Of a DNA stretch of 64,000 bases, positions 48,958-60,386 are shown in pieces; position 1 is the stretch's first letter, and each line of letters starts with the position of its first letter. This DNA is from Stercorarius parasiticus (Eukaryota; Chordata; Aves; Charadriiformes; Stercorariidae), in assembly GCA_013396915.1 (NCBI GenBank), contig VWZL01000187.1:89998-153997 (forward strand), written 5' to 3'. The notes beneath the pieces were generated by a model. The model searched no databases and had not been told where the DNA came from. It saw only the letters and a program-made list of their open reading frames with translations. The position numbers and the translations under genes are program-made.

Positions 48958-49240
48958 CCTTGGATGTGTCTCTGAGGCAGCTGAGGGTTCCCGGTTGCCT
49001 TGAGGCTAAAGGTGCACAGCCCCTTTATAGGCGAGAGGCTTGAATCTCATCTGCGAATGCACATTCAGCTCCTGCCCCACACTCCGATCAGAGGGTACAA
49101 GATATATTTAGTACCCTCAGCACTGTTAATTTGCAAGCAGGCAAAACTGCGAACCTGCCCCTGTTTTGGGGGATTTTTATTCTTTTTTTGTATGGTATGG
49201 TAAGTCTGTGGACTAATAAACTCCAGCCTGCGTGTGTGCA
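48958..49240 (+). terminator. PRAG1: PRAG1 3'UTR and poly(A) signal
   Basis: The first AATAAA after the stop is at 49,215-49,220, followed within 15 bases by a GT-rich element (TGCGTGTGTGCATG). This is a standard cleavage and polyadenylation arrangement and gives a short 3'UTR of about 280 bases. Later signals could give longer transcripts. Confidence 0.75.
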
Positions 49241-52200
49241 TGTTTCTAATGAACTCGAGGTACTTGAGTTAATTTCTGTGCCTGTGGGACAGTCCATTCA
49301 TCTTCATCTCCCCTAAAGCATCAGAGCCTTTTTGCCCAGGAACACCACCCCTCTCCAGAGTGGGTGGCAGGGACAAACGGTTGGCCGTTTCTCCTGGAGA
49401 GCAAGAGCAATTCACATAATGCTCCTTTGCAATGGAGAACCAGGAGGGGCTTTCAAATTCACTTCTTTCATGGTTTTTGGCATCCATTTTGCTTCTCACT
49501 TTAAAAACAAAAATTACTGCTTGTTTCTGTGTATCAGCTGTATTTTCCACTGTGGGCAATTCAATATCAGCTGCCTATTACCTTCATTAGATACTAACAC
49601 AGCATGGCTTTACTGTCTAGTGATGCAGCCACGCAGGCTGTTGATTGTGAAAGGGTAAGAGAGAGCCCAGGATGGGTCTGTTCATGAGGGTGATGCTGCA
49701 CGCTGGGAATTACCCCTTGTAAAGTTAATGAAATGGAAAATCCCCAATTCACCCACAAGGCCTTGTGGGGGGAAGTCAGGGCCAGGTTGCTTTGCCTCCA
49801 GCTCCTTGCCTTCACCTGGCAATTCACCTGTCCCTTGTGTCTAGCATTTATTTAACCCTTTATCGAGAGATGAGCTGGCATGTGAAAGGCCAGGGCCACT
49901 GGCCTGTGGTCTGGGATGGTCTTATTGCTGCTGGTGTTTGAATTAGAAATGCATAAAGCTGGGTGCACTGCAAACACGCCCTCCAACAGATGTGATGCAA
50001 GAGCAGCATGATGGAAGAGAGAGAAGCTGGCCTGGCCTCCCTCTGTCCCCTTTCTCTCCATTCAGGCACATAGCAGCCACTCAGCTTGGTAGAGAGGCCA
50101 TGCTGCTGCTCAGAAGAACTGATTTTCAAAAAGGTTGTGGGCTGCTTTTACTCTTTCACCCCAACACAAGGCAGAGGTGAGCTGTCCTACCCCTGGCACC
50201 AGTTCTGCAGCCCTCGAAGAAGGGGTAGGTTTGGGACACATGGAGAGAGTCCAGCATCAGCTTAGCTGAGGCAGGATGTCACTAGCTGAGCTACCCCCCT
50301 CCCAGCTCAAAACAGGGAGAAATTCATGAAGGCTTTCCTCCAGCCTTGATTCACCTTCAGATCCAGCCTACTTTCTAGGGGGAATTTTAATTCCTCAGTT
50401 TTTTTGACATTTCATACACTTTCTGTGAATCTTTTCCAGGCTTTTTTTTTTTTTTTATCTGTTTGGCTATGGTTGCTGCTGATGGGAGGGGATGGTTCGT
50501 TGGCTGGGCACCCATTTGCAATGAATTTCCCCTGATCCCCTTAGGGAGGAGGCCATGCACGTCCCTGCCTGCTGAAAGAATGTGGGATGGCTCCAACTGC
50601 GGCCGTCAGGAATTTTTTTTATAAACTGGCTTTCTTGTGTCTGACTCTTGGGTCCACTTCCCTCCAACATAGGTGGCAGGAACCTTCTTGCTTGGGAATC
50701 ACTGTCCCATGGACCATCCTGGACACATCACCCTGGAAAGTCTGGCCTTGGGTTGCTGTATGTGGTCTCACGTGGGCCAGCAGAGTGATGGAGCAGCTGG
50801 AGAACCTGCCTGAAGGAGCCCAGCATGTTTTTCAGAGATCAGATGAAGAGATGACTCAGTTTCTAAGCATGGATGTAGGGAATAAGTTGAAGACAACTCT
50901 GCAGGACAGCACTGAAGGAGACAGGGCCCAGCCATGACAAATACAAGTTGTGCTGGCAACGGGAACGTTGTATGCGGGGGAAGTGGCTTTCAAGGCCTGC
51001 ATTGGGTACTCAGTGGGACTCAAGAAGTAGCCAAGCATCCAGCCAATCCACATAAACCAAGGTTGGGTCCATTTTTTGTACTTAGTTTCAGTTTAGTGAC
51101 AAACACTGATACAGGTATTGACACAGGGTCTGCACAGCATGGGATGTTAACCTGATCAAAATGCTTTCCCTAGAGTTTGGGCACTTGAGACTGGTTCTGG
51201 TGTTGGTCTTGGGACCCTGCAGCAGCATGCCCAGCAGACAAGACACCAACAGTAATCTTGCAGCATTTTCAGCTATATTATTTTGAAATTTGGTGGGTGG
51301 CTTCTTACTCTCATATAGACAGGAACTCTTAGCTCCATGCTTTCCTGATACCTTCCTCTGTGGTAGTTCATGCTTCTTCTCCAGCCTAAACAGTCCTAGG
51401 CTTTTGGGTCCTAGACGTGAACTGGAAAAGTGCGTTAGGGTTTCTGCTGTGTATCGTGAGGAACGTGACACCTAAGCCTCAGTTGAATGTCACAGCCGAG
51501 CCTGAGGACTTTGCTGGCTTACTCCCCATTGCCTGTGCTGTCCTCAGCATACCATGGGCAGTAGCCCTCCTTTTCCTAGCAGGCATTCTTGCTCCCATGC
51601 CCAGGATCCTCTGCAAGAATGGTGGAGTGGATGGATCATCCCCCTCTTCCCTGTGTAGCAGGGGACACAGTCGACCCTGTGCCCTGGGGGCCAAGCATGT
51701 CACCCGCTTGATGGGGGGCAGGTATTGCAAGAGATGGCTAATTGGGAACACAGTTTGGGGTCCACCTGACACAGGGACAGTGCTGAGGGGGAACTGCTGA
51801 AGGAGCACCGCAGACCCATGCATCTCAGTAGTACTGCTGGGTAGGGAAAGGGATGTTTCTTGCCTTGTGCTGCCCCCAGACAGACTGCCAGCTCCTTTCC
51901 CTGTGCCCAGGCTCCCAGTGGTCTGTGCACACAAAAAAGGTGGCAAGGCAGCTCTCTCACAGTGCCTGCTCTTGCCATGGAGGGCAGATTCCCAGGAGCT
52001 GGACACAGTTGCCAACTGGTGCATTTGTAGCACAGATGAGTTTGGTGGGGAGGTTGTGTGCTTCCTATGTGAGATGACGCTGAGACCGAAAGCCCCAAGA
52101 TGACCTCTGGGAAGGCAGTGCTGCTAGAAGCCCTCTTGCCCAGCGGTCTGGTGACCTCGCCTCCCTGCTTCAGAGCATTCCTCAAAGCTGGGGGATATCT

Positions 52201-52333
52201 CAGGACTAAAAGCCAACCTGGCTCTCCAGAAAAGCTGTTATATGAGATGCTTGGCCAATAGCACTTCTCACCCTGCGTGCTCATGCGTGCAGGGACATGC
52301 CCCACCAGCCACACAAGTTAGCCCAGGAGAGGC
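49241..52333. other. Intergenic DNA between PRAG1 and MBOAT4
   Basis: About 3 kb separating the convergent 3' ends of PRAG1 (plus) and MBOAT4 (minus). It presumably includes the MBOAT4 3'UTR, but I did not find a convincing minus-strand AATAAA close to the MBOAT4 stop. Open frames here are on both strands and have no recognisable domain. Confidence 0.65.
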
Positions 52334-53246
52334 TCAGTTCTGCTTCAGCTTCTTGACAAGCAGCAGCAGCAGCAGCGTGAGGCCGTAGGAGAGGGGAAGG
52401 ATGCTGTTGCAGGAAGTCCAGAGCAGGCAGAGCATGGAGAAGCTCTCGGTCTCCACAGCCACCAGGATGTAGGCGACGATGAGCTGTGTGAAGACCCAGG
52501 TTGTGCCACGGTAGAGGAGCTTCACACTCTGGGAGGTGGCCCGGGCGCTGAGGAAGGGATGGATGCGGTAGTCAGCCTCCACCATGACAGCCCAGCACAG
52601 GAAACCAAAGACCTGCCCGGGCCGGAGGCCGTGCCACCAGGCGGAGAAGGCAAAGGTGGCCAGGAGCGGCTGGGCCGGGCAGCGCTGGAAGACAAGTCTC
52701 CTCAACCAGTGGGACGTGCTCTTGTTCCAGGTTCGGGTGAAGACGGCAAGGCGGTGGGTGGTTTCCAGCATCCACAGGTCGTGGAGGGAAAGGTCTCCCT
52801 GGCCCGCCTCCGGCCTGAAGCCCGCCACCTCGAGGAGGGCCTCATCCAGCACCCAGTGCATATAGTAGGCCAGCCTGAGGAGCAGGGCCCGTGCCCAGAG
52901 GCAGGGCAGGCAGCCCAGGCCAGCACAGCCCTCCTTGCCGGCCAGCCCTGCCGCCAGCCCGACCCGCAGCCCCTGCAGGGCCAAGGCACAGAGGCACCGC
53001 TGGCCAACAGCGCTCAGCCGGCGGGGGAGAGCCTCCGAGGACTCGACCTGGGCCTGAAACCTGCTGAAGGAGCACAGGGGACCTCCAAGGAGGGCTGGGA
53101 AAAAGAGCAGGTAGCTGCAGAGGGGCAACGCACGCTGCAAAAGCCCCTGGCCCAGCCGGAGCAGCACAACCCCTTCGTGGATGTCCAGGCCCAGAGATGT
53201 AGCCTTCTGGGTGAGCAGCATGATGGTGGAGAGGGTGATGGCTGGC
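52334..53246 (-). CDS. MBOAT4: MBOAT4 exon 3 (catalytic core)
   Basis: 913 bases ending in the stop at 52,334-52,336. On the minus strand the acceptor reads TCCTTCTAG before 53,246. The first base completes Arg112, then PAITLSTIMLLTQ follows. It contains both MBOAT catalytic residues, Asn286 and His317, and a Leu-rich C-terminus ending KKLKQN. Confidence 0.95.
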
Positions 53247-54417
53247 CTAGAAGGAGAGAGAACCTGAGAGCTGCTGAGAGTCCCTCGAAGGGAGCATTAG
53301 AGGCACAGGCGCAAGGCAGCACATGTGGGATGTGCTGTCCCACATCCCCAGAGCACTGCCATGCCCACAGCATTGCCCACGCACAGGTATGCAGCCAGAG
53401 CCAGAGTGGAGACTGATGGAACAGCGAGCCAATGCAGCTCGGGGGGGGGCCCTCCACCCTCACAAAATGACCAGGAGGGCCCCCAGCCCACTGAGGGGAG
53501 GAGCAGGAAGGAGGCAGAACCAGGGAGTTACCTGGCATCCTGCGGGTCCAGCTCCTGGCTGCTCAGACCCAGGTGGCAGAGCGTCTGCGACGACATCTGG
53601 AGGGCGAAGACCCAGGTGTGGACACGAGCTCGGCTGACAGAGAGGAGGACGAGCACGGAGCCAGCAGCAGGGATGAGGAGCAACACGGCGTAGCTGCCCA
53701 TGGCTGTGCCAGCAAGGAGACATCCTCCGGCAAGGAGGAATATGTACCTAGAAGAGATCAGATGCCCTTTGGCTGCCTTTTGGGGCAAATGCGGCTTGAA
53801 ACTCCCACCACAGTGTTGATAGCAGAGCTTAGTCTGGGTCCTGCAGCCTCCACAGTCCCTCTGTAGTCTGCCTCGGCCTCTCATGGCGCTGAGGAAACAC
53901 CAGGGCCATCCTGAGTGCAAGCAGGAATGGGGTGGGGGGGACTGGGACAGATATTGCTGACCCTGCCTGGCCCCCATCCTAATCACACCAGAGATAGTCC
54001 CCATACCCTGCCCTGCTCCCCTTGCCCGTGTGCTCATCCTGGTACACCCCTAAACCCATCTCTCACAACACTGCGGTGTCCGGCCTGGCTGTTTTGTCCT
54101 TAACCACCTTGAGCTGGCTCCAATGCAGAGAGAGGGGAATGGCAACAGCTCACATCCAAGCCATACAAAACTCCCTAGCCAAGTCAGCAGAGACTTACTA
54201 CCATGTGTCCCACTGCACCTCTGGCCAGGAGAGCCCCCAGAAAGCATCCACAGGCATGACTTGCCCTCGGCGCGGCAGCAGGGGTGATGATCACATACCG
54301 GGCAGTCAGAGAGAGGTGCCCCGAAGCACAGAGATGGTGGAAGAGAGCAGCGAAGGGGAAAGCTGCCAGTCGGTATGGGGCTGCAGGGAGAAGCAGAAGC
54401 AGGTCTGCCCAGCGCAT
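52334..54417 (-). CDS. MBOAT4: Ghrelin O-acyltransferase (GOAT), whole gene
   Basis: Three minus-strand exons join in frame: 54,417-54,299, 53,747-53,532 and 53,246-52,334, giving 415 residues (human 435). MBOAT4 is a polytopic ER membrane enzyme that attaches octanoate to Ser3 of ghrelin. Seen here: an N-terminal membrane segment with AAFPFAALFHHLC; RYIFLLAGG and MGSYAVLLL in exon 2; and in exon 3 SYLLFFPALLGGPLCSF, YYMHWVLDEALL, TWNKSTSHWLRRLVFQ with the MBOAT Asn at residue 286, and FAFSAWWHGLRPGQVFGF with the MBOAT His at residue 317. The 31-residue spacing equals that of human N307 and H338. The start was chosen to match the human N-terminus; the frame also has an upstream ATG at 54,471. 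Introns are GT-AG with matching phases. The gene looks intact. Confidence 0.96.
53532..53747 (-). CDS. MBOAT4: MBOAT4 exon 2
   Basis: 216 bases. On the minus strand the acceptor is CTCTTCTAG before 53,747 and the donor is CCAG|GTAACT after 53,532. It encodes YIFLLAGG, MGSYAVLLLIPA and FALQMSSQTLCHLGL, matching human GOAT. Phase 2 in and out. Confidence 0.94.
54299..54417 (-). CDS. MBOAT4: MBOAT4 exon 1
   Basis: 119 coding bases from the ATG at 54,417 to the donor CCG|GTATGT after 54,299 on the minus strand. It encodes MRWADLLLLLPAAPY then AAFPFAALFHHLC, comparable to the human N-terminus. An alternative in-frame ATG at 54,471 would add 18 residues with no family match. Confidence 0.9.
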
Positions 54418-57400
54418 GGACCACCTTGCTTCTTCAGCTGTCTCTGATGCCTGGAGAAAGGACTGAGCCAAGGGCTGCTCTGGCTTCTCTTTATATGTGG
54501 CAGGACCTCAAAAAAACAGAGCAGAGTGAAGGAAACAGAGGTATCTGCAGGAAGAAGAGTATGTTTTTTGCATTCATCAGTGCTGACCCCTTCAAGCACC
54601 TCTGTCCCAAGGTTTGTGCATAGGTGGAAAAAGCTGGGGTTGGTTATTTGCTCTGCCAAACACCTGGGCCATTACCACATGCTTCGAAGGAAGCGAGAGT
54701 GAGCTGCTGAGATAAGAGCCTCTTTGAGCTGCCACATGTGCCGTGGCATCTCTGGGATGCACCAGAGAGCAAAATCCCGAGGTGCTCCCAGAGCCTTGGT
54801 CCTTTCTCTTCACTGCCTCTCAGCTCAGTCCTCCACAGAAAGCCCTGGCTTTTTCCTGGTTCACTTGTTACAGGGTAGCGGTGGGGACATCCCAGTTTTT
54901 AAACCCCTGGTCACGGAAAGGAGAGAATGGGTTCTGCCACTTCTCAGTGCCGAGGGAAGGTGAGAGGTGAGCCCTGTAGCCCCAACACTCACCAAGCTAC
55001 AGGGCCTTTTCGTCTACCAGAGATAAAGGAAAAGCTCTATTCTCTCCAAACAATTTTGCTCTAAGTAAATAGAGAAAAAAAAAAACAAAACAGACTCAAC
55101 AGAGATGCTTGTGATGGTAGAAATTAATTGCAGTTAAACTGTTTAAACTGCGCATTTATTCAAAAATGTGCCATATGAGAAAGCAATAGGTCCTCTTTTG
55201 GGCCAGACTTGAAAACTGATTTGAAGAGTCATCTCTAGAGCGACATGAAGCCAGTTGCTATTGCTCTCACAATGCCACCAGCAGCATTTCATGCTAAACA
55301 GACAAAAAACCCCAAGAAAATCAGTCTATAAGACCTGACCCTTTTTTGCAAGATACAACTAAGAAAAAACAGACAAATTCAAATGGAAAGCCCATGGTTT
55401 TTTTTAAAAAAACTCAGTTGAGATCTGCTTTATTTTAGGCATATGAACAGCATGAACAAAAAGAGGAATACACTGGAATTTCCTTCTGTAAGGAAAAAAA
55501 AACATATTGAAGAGGGAGAAGAAGTAAGGTTTTCCCCTTCCTTTGATGAACGCTTCAAAATATTTAGATTAGTCTGCTATTCAACAAAAAGAGCAAAATT
55601 GGTGCCTAAAGTTCCAGTAAGAACTGTGCACATTTAAAAAAGAAATTTTGATTTTAAAAATATGTCAAGTCTGACTTTTAGGAATGCTTCTACTCTTCAC
55701 TGAGCTTTTCAAGCAATTGTGATGTTGGAAAGCTTGCCACATTGTTTGGATGGGTTATTTGGTTATAAGAAGGTAGGGGACCAAAACCCAATGGAAAAAA
55801 TCGTTAGAGCAAATGCTGCAGAGAAGCCAGCTGTATTTCGCTCTATTTGTGCAGGGTATATTTTAAGAGCAAGCGATAGCACTGGAGAGAAGCTTTTTCC
55901 ATGTCAATTTTGGCATGCATGGCATGCAGCAACAACCTGGTTTCACAGGACTCATTCTGCCCAATCCATGGAGCCCAGTATTGACTTTGCTGAGTAAATA
56001 TTTTTTAAGGCCTTTGCAGTATCTGCTTAAGCAATTCCTTGCTATGGTTCTGCAAAAATGCCATTGCGTTTCAAGAAGCAGAAATTAATTTCCACAGTAG
56101 CATTGGAAATGTTAACACACTGCTCATGCCTCTCATTTTATACCATCAGATGCTGGGCGGTGGAAGCGTGGTCTTAGAGCGAGCGTGTGAGCCATAGCGA
56201 AGCATGTGAGAGAGCATTATTTGCTTCATTTCCATGTACTAAACAAGCAGCAGTTCCTGGATAAGGAATTAATTGTTTGGTAGTACAGCAGGTGAGAAGA
56301 GCAGGCCGACCACTGTCAGAGCAAACCCTGGGCATGAAATTCAAGCAGATATGACTCACATACTGGCTTCGGGTTAGTATCCAAAAAGCCTACAGTTGCT
56401 TTCTTGGTGGACTATAGTGCTGTTTGGGGAATACTTTTGTTTGCCCATGGTAATGCAGCCTATATTGATCTGCTGCAGGACACACCGCAAAGTGAAAGGT
56501 GTACATCAAAAGTAAAAAAAAAAGCTATTTTAAAGAAAAAGTCAGACTGACACTGTTTATCTTTCCTCTAGAAAAATGCACATAAATAGGAAGGGAGGCC
56601 GTTAAAATAGGGTTCAGGAAGCCTGGACTGAGCTCCTGCCTCGGACTCTCTGCGACCTTAGGAAAGCCGCTTAACTCCCATCCACAAAACAGAGGTTATA
56701 GTTTCTGTCTCCCTGTGGTGTTATAATGCAGAATCAACCACAAACCTCAGGACTTCACATTTGGCTGTGATAGGCAGGACATGAAAGTACCTAAATGAGA
56801 AAGGAATTAAGAAATAAATGCAATGGTTTATTAAAACACAAAAATGCAAAAATCCTTCCTGTATTTTCAGGCACCTGTCCCACCCTGGCTTTTTGCTGCT
56901 TGTTGCCAGTACAGATTTGCTGACCGCTGCCTGTAGATGGCCCACTGACGCTTGTGGCAAAGGCCTTTTTGTCTCCCTGGGTAAAGGGCTGCATCCCAGT
57001 AGTTTAAGTATTGCAGCTGGGACCCCACTCACGGAGGGCTGAAGTTGTGCCTGGGGAAGGGGGAGGAAAGGCATTTCCATAAGTGCTTGTGTAATTTGTT
57101 GTATCTTCTGTACTTCTCAATACCGAGATCAGTAATTAAAAAGGTATGGTAATTGGCAGTAAATTAAATTAAGTTAAATTTCTGCAAGTAACTTTTTTTT
57201 GCCTGCAATGTGGTCTTGCAACTCTTGAGCTCAGCCACATCATCTGAACTTGGTGCAGGTGAGGGACCATCCCTGTGTCCCTCCCTGCGCCAGCAGTGGC
57301 AAAAGAGGTAATTTATTTTCAAGGCAGAATCCTATTAGGAACTCCTTTGTCTCTTTTGGTGTTGAGACCAAGGCCAGATGGGGACAGATCCTCCTGTACC

Positions 57401-58065
57401 TCTTAAGGTTTTTGGACACTTAGAACAAAGACTGACATCACTGGAGACCATCCCCATGCTGGTTCTCCTCAATCTCACCACAGAGCTCCTGAGACAAGAC
57501 GTATGCAGCTCCAAGGATCATGCATAGTAGACAGTGAAGGGGAAAAAGGGTCTCGGGCTGCATGCCATCCCCCTTCCATCCCCTTTCACATGATACACAG
57601 GGCTGCCCTGGCATCTCCTTTTGGAGATGGCAGGAGCAGCTACAGCTTTTCTGATCCTTGTTATGAAGCCAGAAGATCAACTGGTGCTTTGCCTCAGAGA
57701 TAAAGTACCTGGGTATGGTCCGCATTGCCACTGGCTGCCGGGAAGAGTGGATGTCCTAACACCCTGAGGATGATCCCGATTCCTTTGTGGATTATGTTTT
57801 TTCCCTTTAGCCTTTACAAAGAGCAAACACCAACGTATGCTGAAAAGGCAGAGCTGCTTCTTAGGGAAAAACACAGCAGAGGGGTGAACCAACAGCGCAA
57901 TAATGGGATGGGATGTGCTGGAGGAGTGGAGCTGCTCCGCAGGAAATGGGGAGATGCCAGGAACAACCCAGACTTCCCAGCACACTCAGATAGCCCCAGG
58001 ATGCAGGGGATCCCAGAACTGGCATTGCTGCTCCGGGGCCCCAGCCGGTGCTCTGGGACTGCTGC
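54418..58065. other. Intergenic DNA upstream of MBOAT4
   Basis: About 3.6 kb, mostly AT-rich between 55.0 and 57.2 kb. A MIR-like fragment lies at 56,608-56,735. No gene is supported, and I saw no clear TATA box for MBOAT4. Confidence 0.6.
56608..56735 (+). mobile_element. MIR-like (CORE-SINE) fragment
   Basis: CTGCGACCTTAGGAAAGCCG, CTTAACTCCCATCCACAAAA and the following TTATAATGCAG follow the MIR sense order (GTGACCTTGGGCAAGTCA, CTTAACCTCTC, TCTGTAAAATGGGG). Diverged but ordered across more than 100 bases. Confidence 0.6.
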
Positions 58066-58245
58066 TCAGAGCTGTGTCCCCAAGATGGGTGCCACCTCTC
58101 CCATGCTCTTCAGAGCCTGTAGTGCAAGGTTCATAAGGTAAATCGGAGCCGTGATACTTTTCTCCCTCAGTGTCAGGATGATCTGAGCTGCCAGAGAACA
58201 GATGGAGAGGCTGGAGTCCTCCCCCAGAACTTGAAGAACCAAGGT
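58066..58245 (-). pseudogene. MROH-like HEAT-repeat exon fragment (tentative)
   Basis: The minus strand here reads VLQVLGEDSSLSICSLAAQ then IILTLREKSITAP, and continues open to about 58,066. The LQ-x-L-x-ED, SLAAQ and ILTL pattern resembles the C-terminal HEAT repeat of bird maestro heat-like repeat proteins (MROH), a family amplified in birds. No complete gene surrounds it, so it may be a relic or one exon of a gene I cannot assemble. The assignment rests on remembered family consensus. Confidence 0.35.
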
Positions 58246-58752
58246 AGAAAGAAACAGAGCAGAGATCAAATCTTTGTTCTTGCAGAGACTCCAGGCATTC
58301 CCTCCTGAGAGGGTCAGCCCATCCATCTCCTCCCACGGCCAGAAGGGAACAGGGTGGAGAAGTGAATCTGCTGGAAGCTGCCAGGCCAGGAATGCCCCAA
58401 ATGCCCTTGAAATACCCCAGTTCCTCTCCAGTGTAGAGGGAGTGGAGCTCTCCTCACTGGGGCAGGGCTGAGAGCTGGAGCTCACCAATCTGTGAAGAGC
58501 CCCTTCTGCTGAATTCCAGAAAAGGAGCACCTGAGTTACTCAAGACACACAAGGAAGAGACATCTTGGGCAGGGAGCAATTGAAAAGGATCAGGAAGACC
58601 ACGTGCTGTGCTTCTTTTCCTCCTCAGCTACAATTTCTGAGTGCGTTTTGGGCTGCCTTTTTGCAGCAACACAGCACCTGGATGTCAGCACTTCCACCGG
58701 AGTCGTCAGGGCTCCCTTGGTAACAGGACCAGAGCAAAAAGGACCACCAGCC

Positions 58753-59140
58753 TGCTGGGCTGCAGTAGGCGGAGTATTGCCAGCAGGTCAAGGGAGGGGA
58801 TCCTGCTCCTCTGCTCAGCACTAGCTGAGTGCTGGATCCAGTGGTGGATTCCCCCGTGCAAGAGACATGGACATACTAGAGAGAGTCCAGAAAGGGCTGA
58901 TGATGATGGAGGGAGTGGGGCATCTCTCGTAAGAATGAAGGTTGAGAGAGCTGGGACTGTTCAGCCTGGAGAAGACAAGGCTCAGGCAGGGGGAGCTTAT
59001 GAGTGTACTGATGGGGAGGAATGAAGGCAAGGGAGCTGCACTCTTCTTAGTGGTGCCCACTGACAGGACCAGAGGTGACGAACGCAAGCTGAAACACATG
59101 AAATCTCACCCAAACCCAAGAAAATATTTGTTTGTGTACG
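58753..59140 (+). mobile_element. CR1 LINE fragment, plus orientation
   Basis: The plus strand translates to LLGCSRRSIASRSREGILLL followed, with frame changes, by KRHGHTRESPERA-type text whose DNA (AGACATGGACATACTAGAGA, GTTCAGCCTGGAGAAGACAA, ACAGGACCAGAGGTGACGAA) matches the CR1 C-terminal coding region. It is truncated at both ends; the usual 3' tail is absent and it passes into a TG-rich repeat. Confidence 0.85.
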
Positions 59141-59330
59141 AGTGTGCATGTAGTGTTTGTGTTGTGTGTACATGCTTATGTGTTGTATGCATGTTTTGTG
59201 TTGCAAGTATGGTGTGTGGTTGTGTTGTGTGCACAACGCATGCTTTGAGTGCAGTGTGTGGTTGTGTGTGCGTGTGTTGTGGTTTTGGGTGTGTTCTGGG
59301 TGCGTGTGTGCGTGGGGTGGTGGTTCAGGG
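59141..59330 (+). repeat. Degenerate TG-rich repeat
   Basis: About 190 bases dominated by alternating TG with GTTGTG, GTGTGC and TGCATG units. The purine-pyrimidine alternation favours Z-DNA. It directly follows the CR1 fragment. Confidence 0.75.
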
Positions 59331-59439
59331 CCGCATGTGGCCCCAGCCGGTGCTCGGCTCCATTGGGGTACCAAGGGGGCCCAAGAACAGCCTCAGCCCC
59401 AGACAGACCCCAGATGGGGTCAGAGGCATGTGGGAAAGG

Positions 59440-59835
59440 GGACTGTGGGGCACGTGAGGGTTTATGGGGCAAGCATGGGGGAAGCTGGGGGTACCCCAGG
59501 GGTTATGAGGCACATAGGAGGTTAGGAGACCCTGTGGGAGCTATGGGGCATCCGGGAAAGCAATGTGACACCCAAAGGGTCAGGATACTGGAGGAGAGAG
59601 TTGGGTCCACATCCAGGGGATCAGGGGGACCCTGGGGGGGACTATGGAGCACCCAGGAAGGGGGAGTCTATGGGGCACAGGAGAGGTCAGAGGCACCCTG
59701 TGGGGGCTATGGGACACCCAGGAGGTTGGGAAAACCCAGGGTTTTATGAGGCACACGGGCGGTCCAAGTCTACCTTGGACAGGGTTGGGGGCACCCCAGG
59801 GGGCTCAGGGGCACCCAGGGAGGGGTAGGATCGCA
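59440..59835 (+). repeat. Degenerate G-rich minisatellite
   Basis: Repeated but imperfect units built from CTATGGGGCA, CACCCAGGAGG and GGGGGCACCC recur roughly every 50-60 bases, with variants at about 59,540, 59,642, 59,670, 59,706 and 59,740. It lies just beyond the 3' end of the RNase gene. Confidence 0.6.
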
Positions 59836-59882
59836 GGGTCCCCCCAGAAGCTGATGCTAGAGCCCAGGCCTGTCGCACCTCC

Positions 59883-59888
59883 TTTATT
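59883..59888 (-). terminator. Poly(A) signal of the RNase gene
   Basis: AATAAA on the minus strand, about 60 bases past the RNase stop codon; consistent with a short 3'UTR. Confidence 0.75.
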
Positions 59889-59948
59889 GCAGACCCTTGA
59901 TGGAGCCCCCAGAGGGAGGACGAATCCACGTCCCCCCCATGTCAAGCC

Positions 59949-60380
59949 TCACTGGAGGGGTGCGTAAGTGCCAGCGAGGTGCACGGGCAGCCCGCCCACG
60001 CAGGAGACTCGCACATGATGCTGGAGCTGCCGAGCCTGGTAGGCACAAGGTGGGCGGGTGTTTCCCCCCCGCAGGCGGCAGGCAGTGAGGCCCATGGCTG
60101 TCGGGGTGCTGTGGAACCCCGCTGCATCAGGCATCTGGCTGCAGGCGGCCACCAGGTCGTTGGCTGGCGCATGGACAAAGGTGTTCGAGGGCTTGCAGGG
60201 CCGCCCCGGGGCCGTCACCCGCCGGCGCGCCAGCATGATCTCACAGTAGCGGTGGGCAGCCAGTGTGGATGTCCGGGGGTAGTCCACGTGCTGCCGCAGG
60301 AACTTGTTGTAGCGGGTCTCGCCCACCGCCCCTGCCAGTGTGGCCAGCAGAAGGGCCATGCATAGGGCCCAGCGCGCCAT
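59949..60380 (-). CDS. Secreted RNase A-superfamily ribonuclease (avian leukocyte RNase/angiogenin-like)
   Basis: 143 residues in one coding exon, typical for this family. Residues 1-20 form a signal peptide (MARWALCMALLLATLAGAVG). The catalytic triad is intact: His31 in FLRQHVDYP, Lys63 in the CKPSNTF signature and His134 in LPVHL. The mature protein has six Cys (46, 62, 80, 101, 112, 127), the three-disulfide pattern of angiogenins and bird RNases that lacks the fourth bond of RNase A. Such proteins are secreted and degrade RNA; bird members have angiogenic or antibacterial roles, but which applies here cannot be told. A splice acceptor (CCACAG) lies 6 bases upstream of the ATG, matching the family's untranslated first exon. 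TATA box and poly(A) signal are present, so the gene looks functional. Confidence 0.93.
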   Translation of the reverse strand: MARWALCMALLLATLAGAVGETRYNKFLRQHVDYPRTSTLAAHRYCEIMLARRRVTAPGRPCKPSNTFVHAPANDLVAACSQMPDAAGFHSTPTAMGLTACRLRGGNTRPPCAYQARQLQHHVRVSCVGGLPVHLAGTYAPLQ

Positions 60381-60386
60381 GAGCAC

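Noticed and set aside
51700..52314. Minus-strand open frame of 204 codons downstream of MBOAT4
   Set aside because: No family features; it lies beyond the MBOAT4 stop in probable 3' or intergenic DNA and overlaps other open frames.
52559..53416. Long plus-strand open frame of 285 codons
   Set aside because: It is antisense to MBOAT4 exon 3, which has clear protein family identity; the plus-strand product has no recognisable domain.
54418..54471. Upstream MBOAT4 start adding 18 residues
   Set aside because: The human protein starts at the position equivalent to 54,417, and the added residues are not membrane-like.
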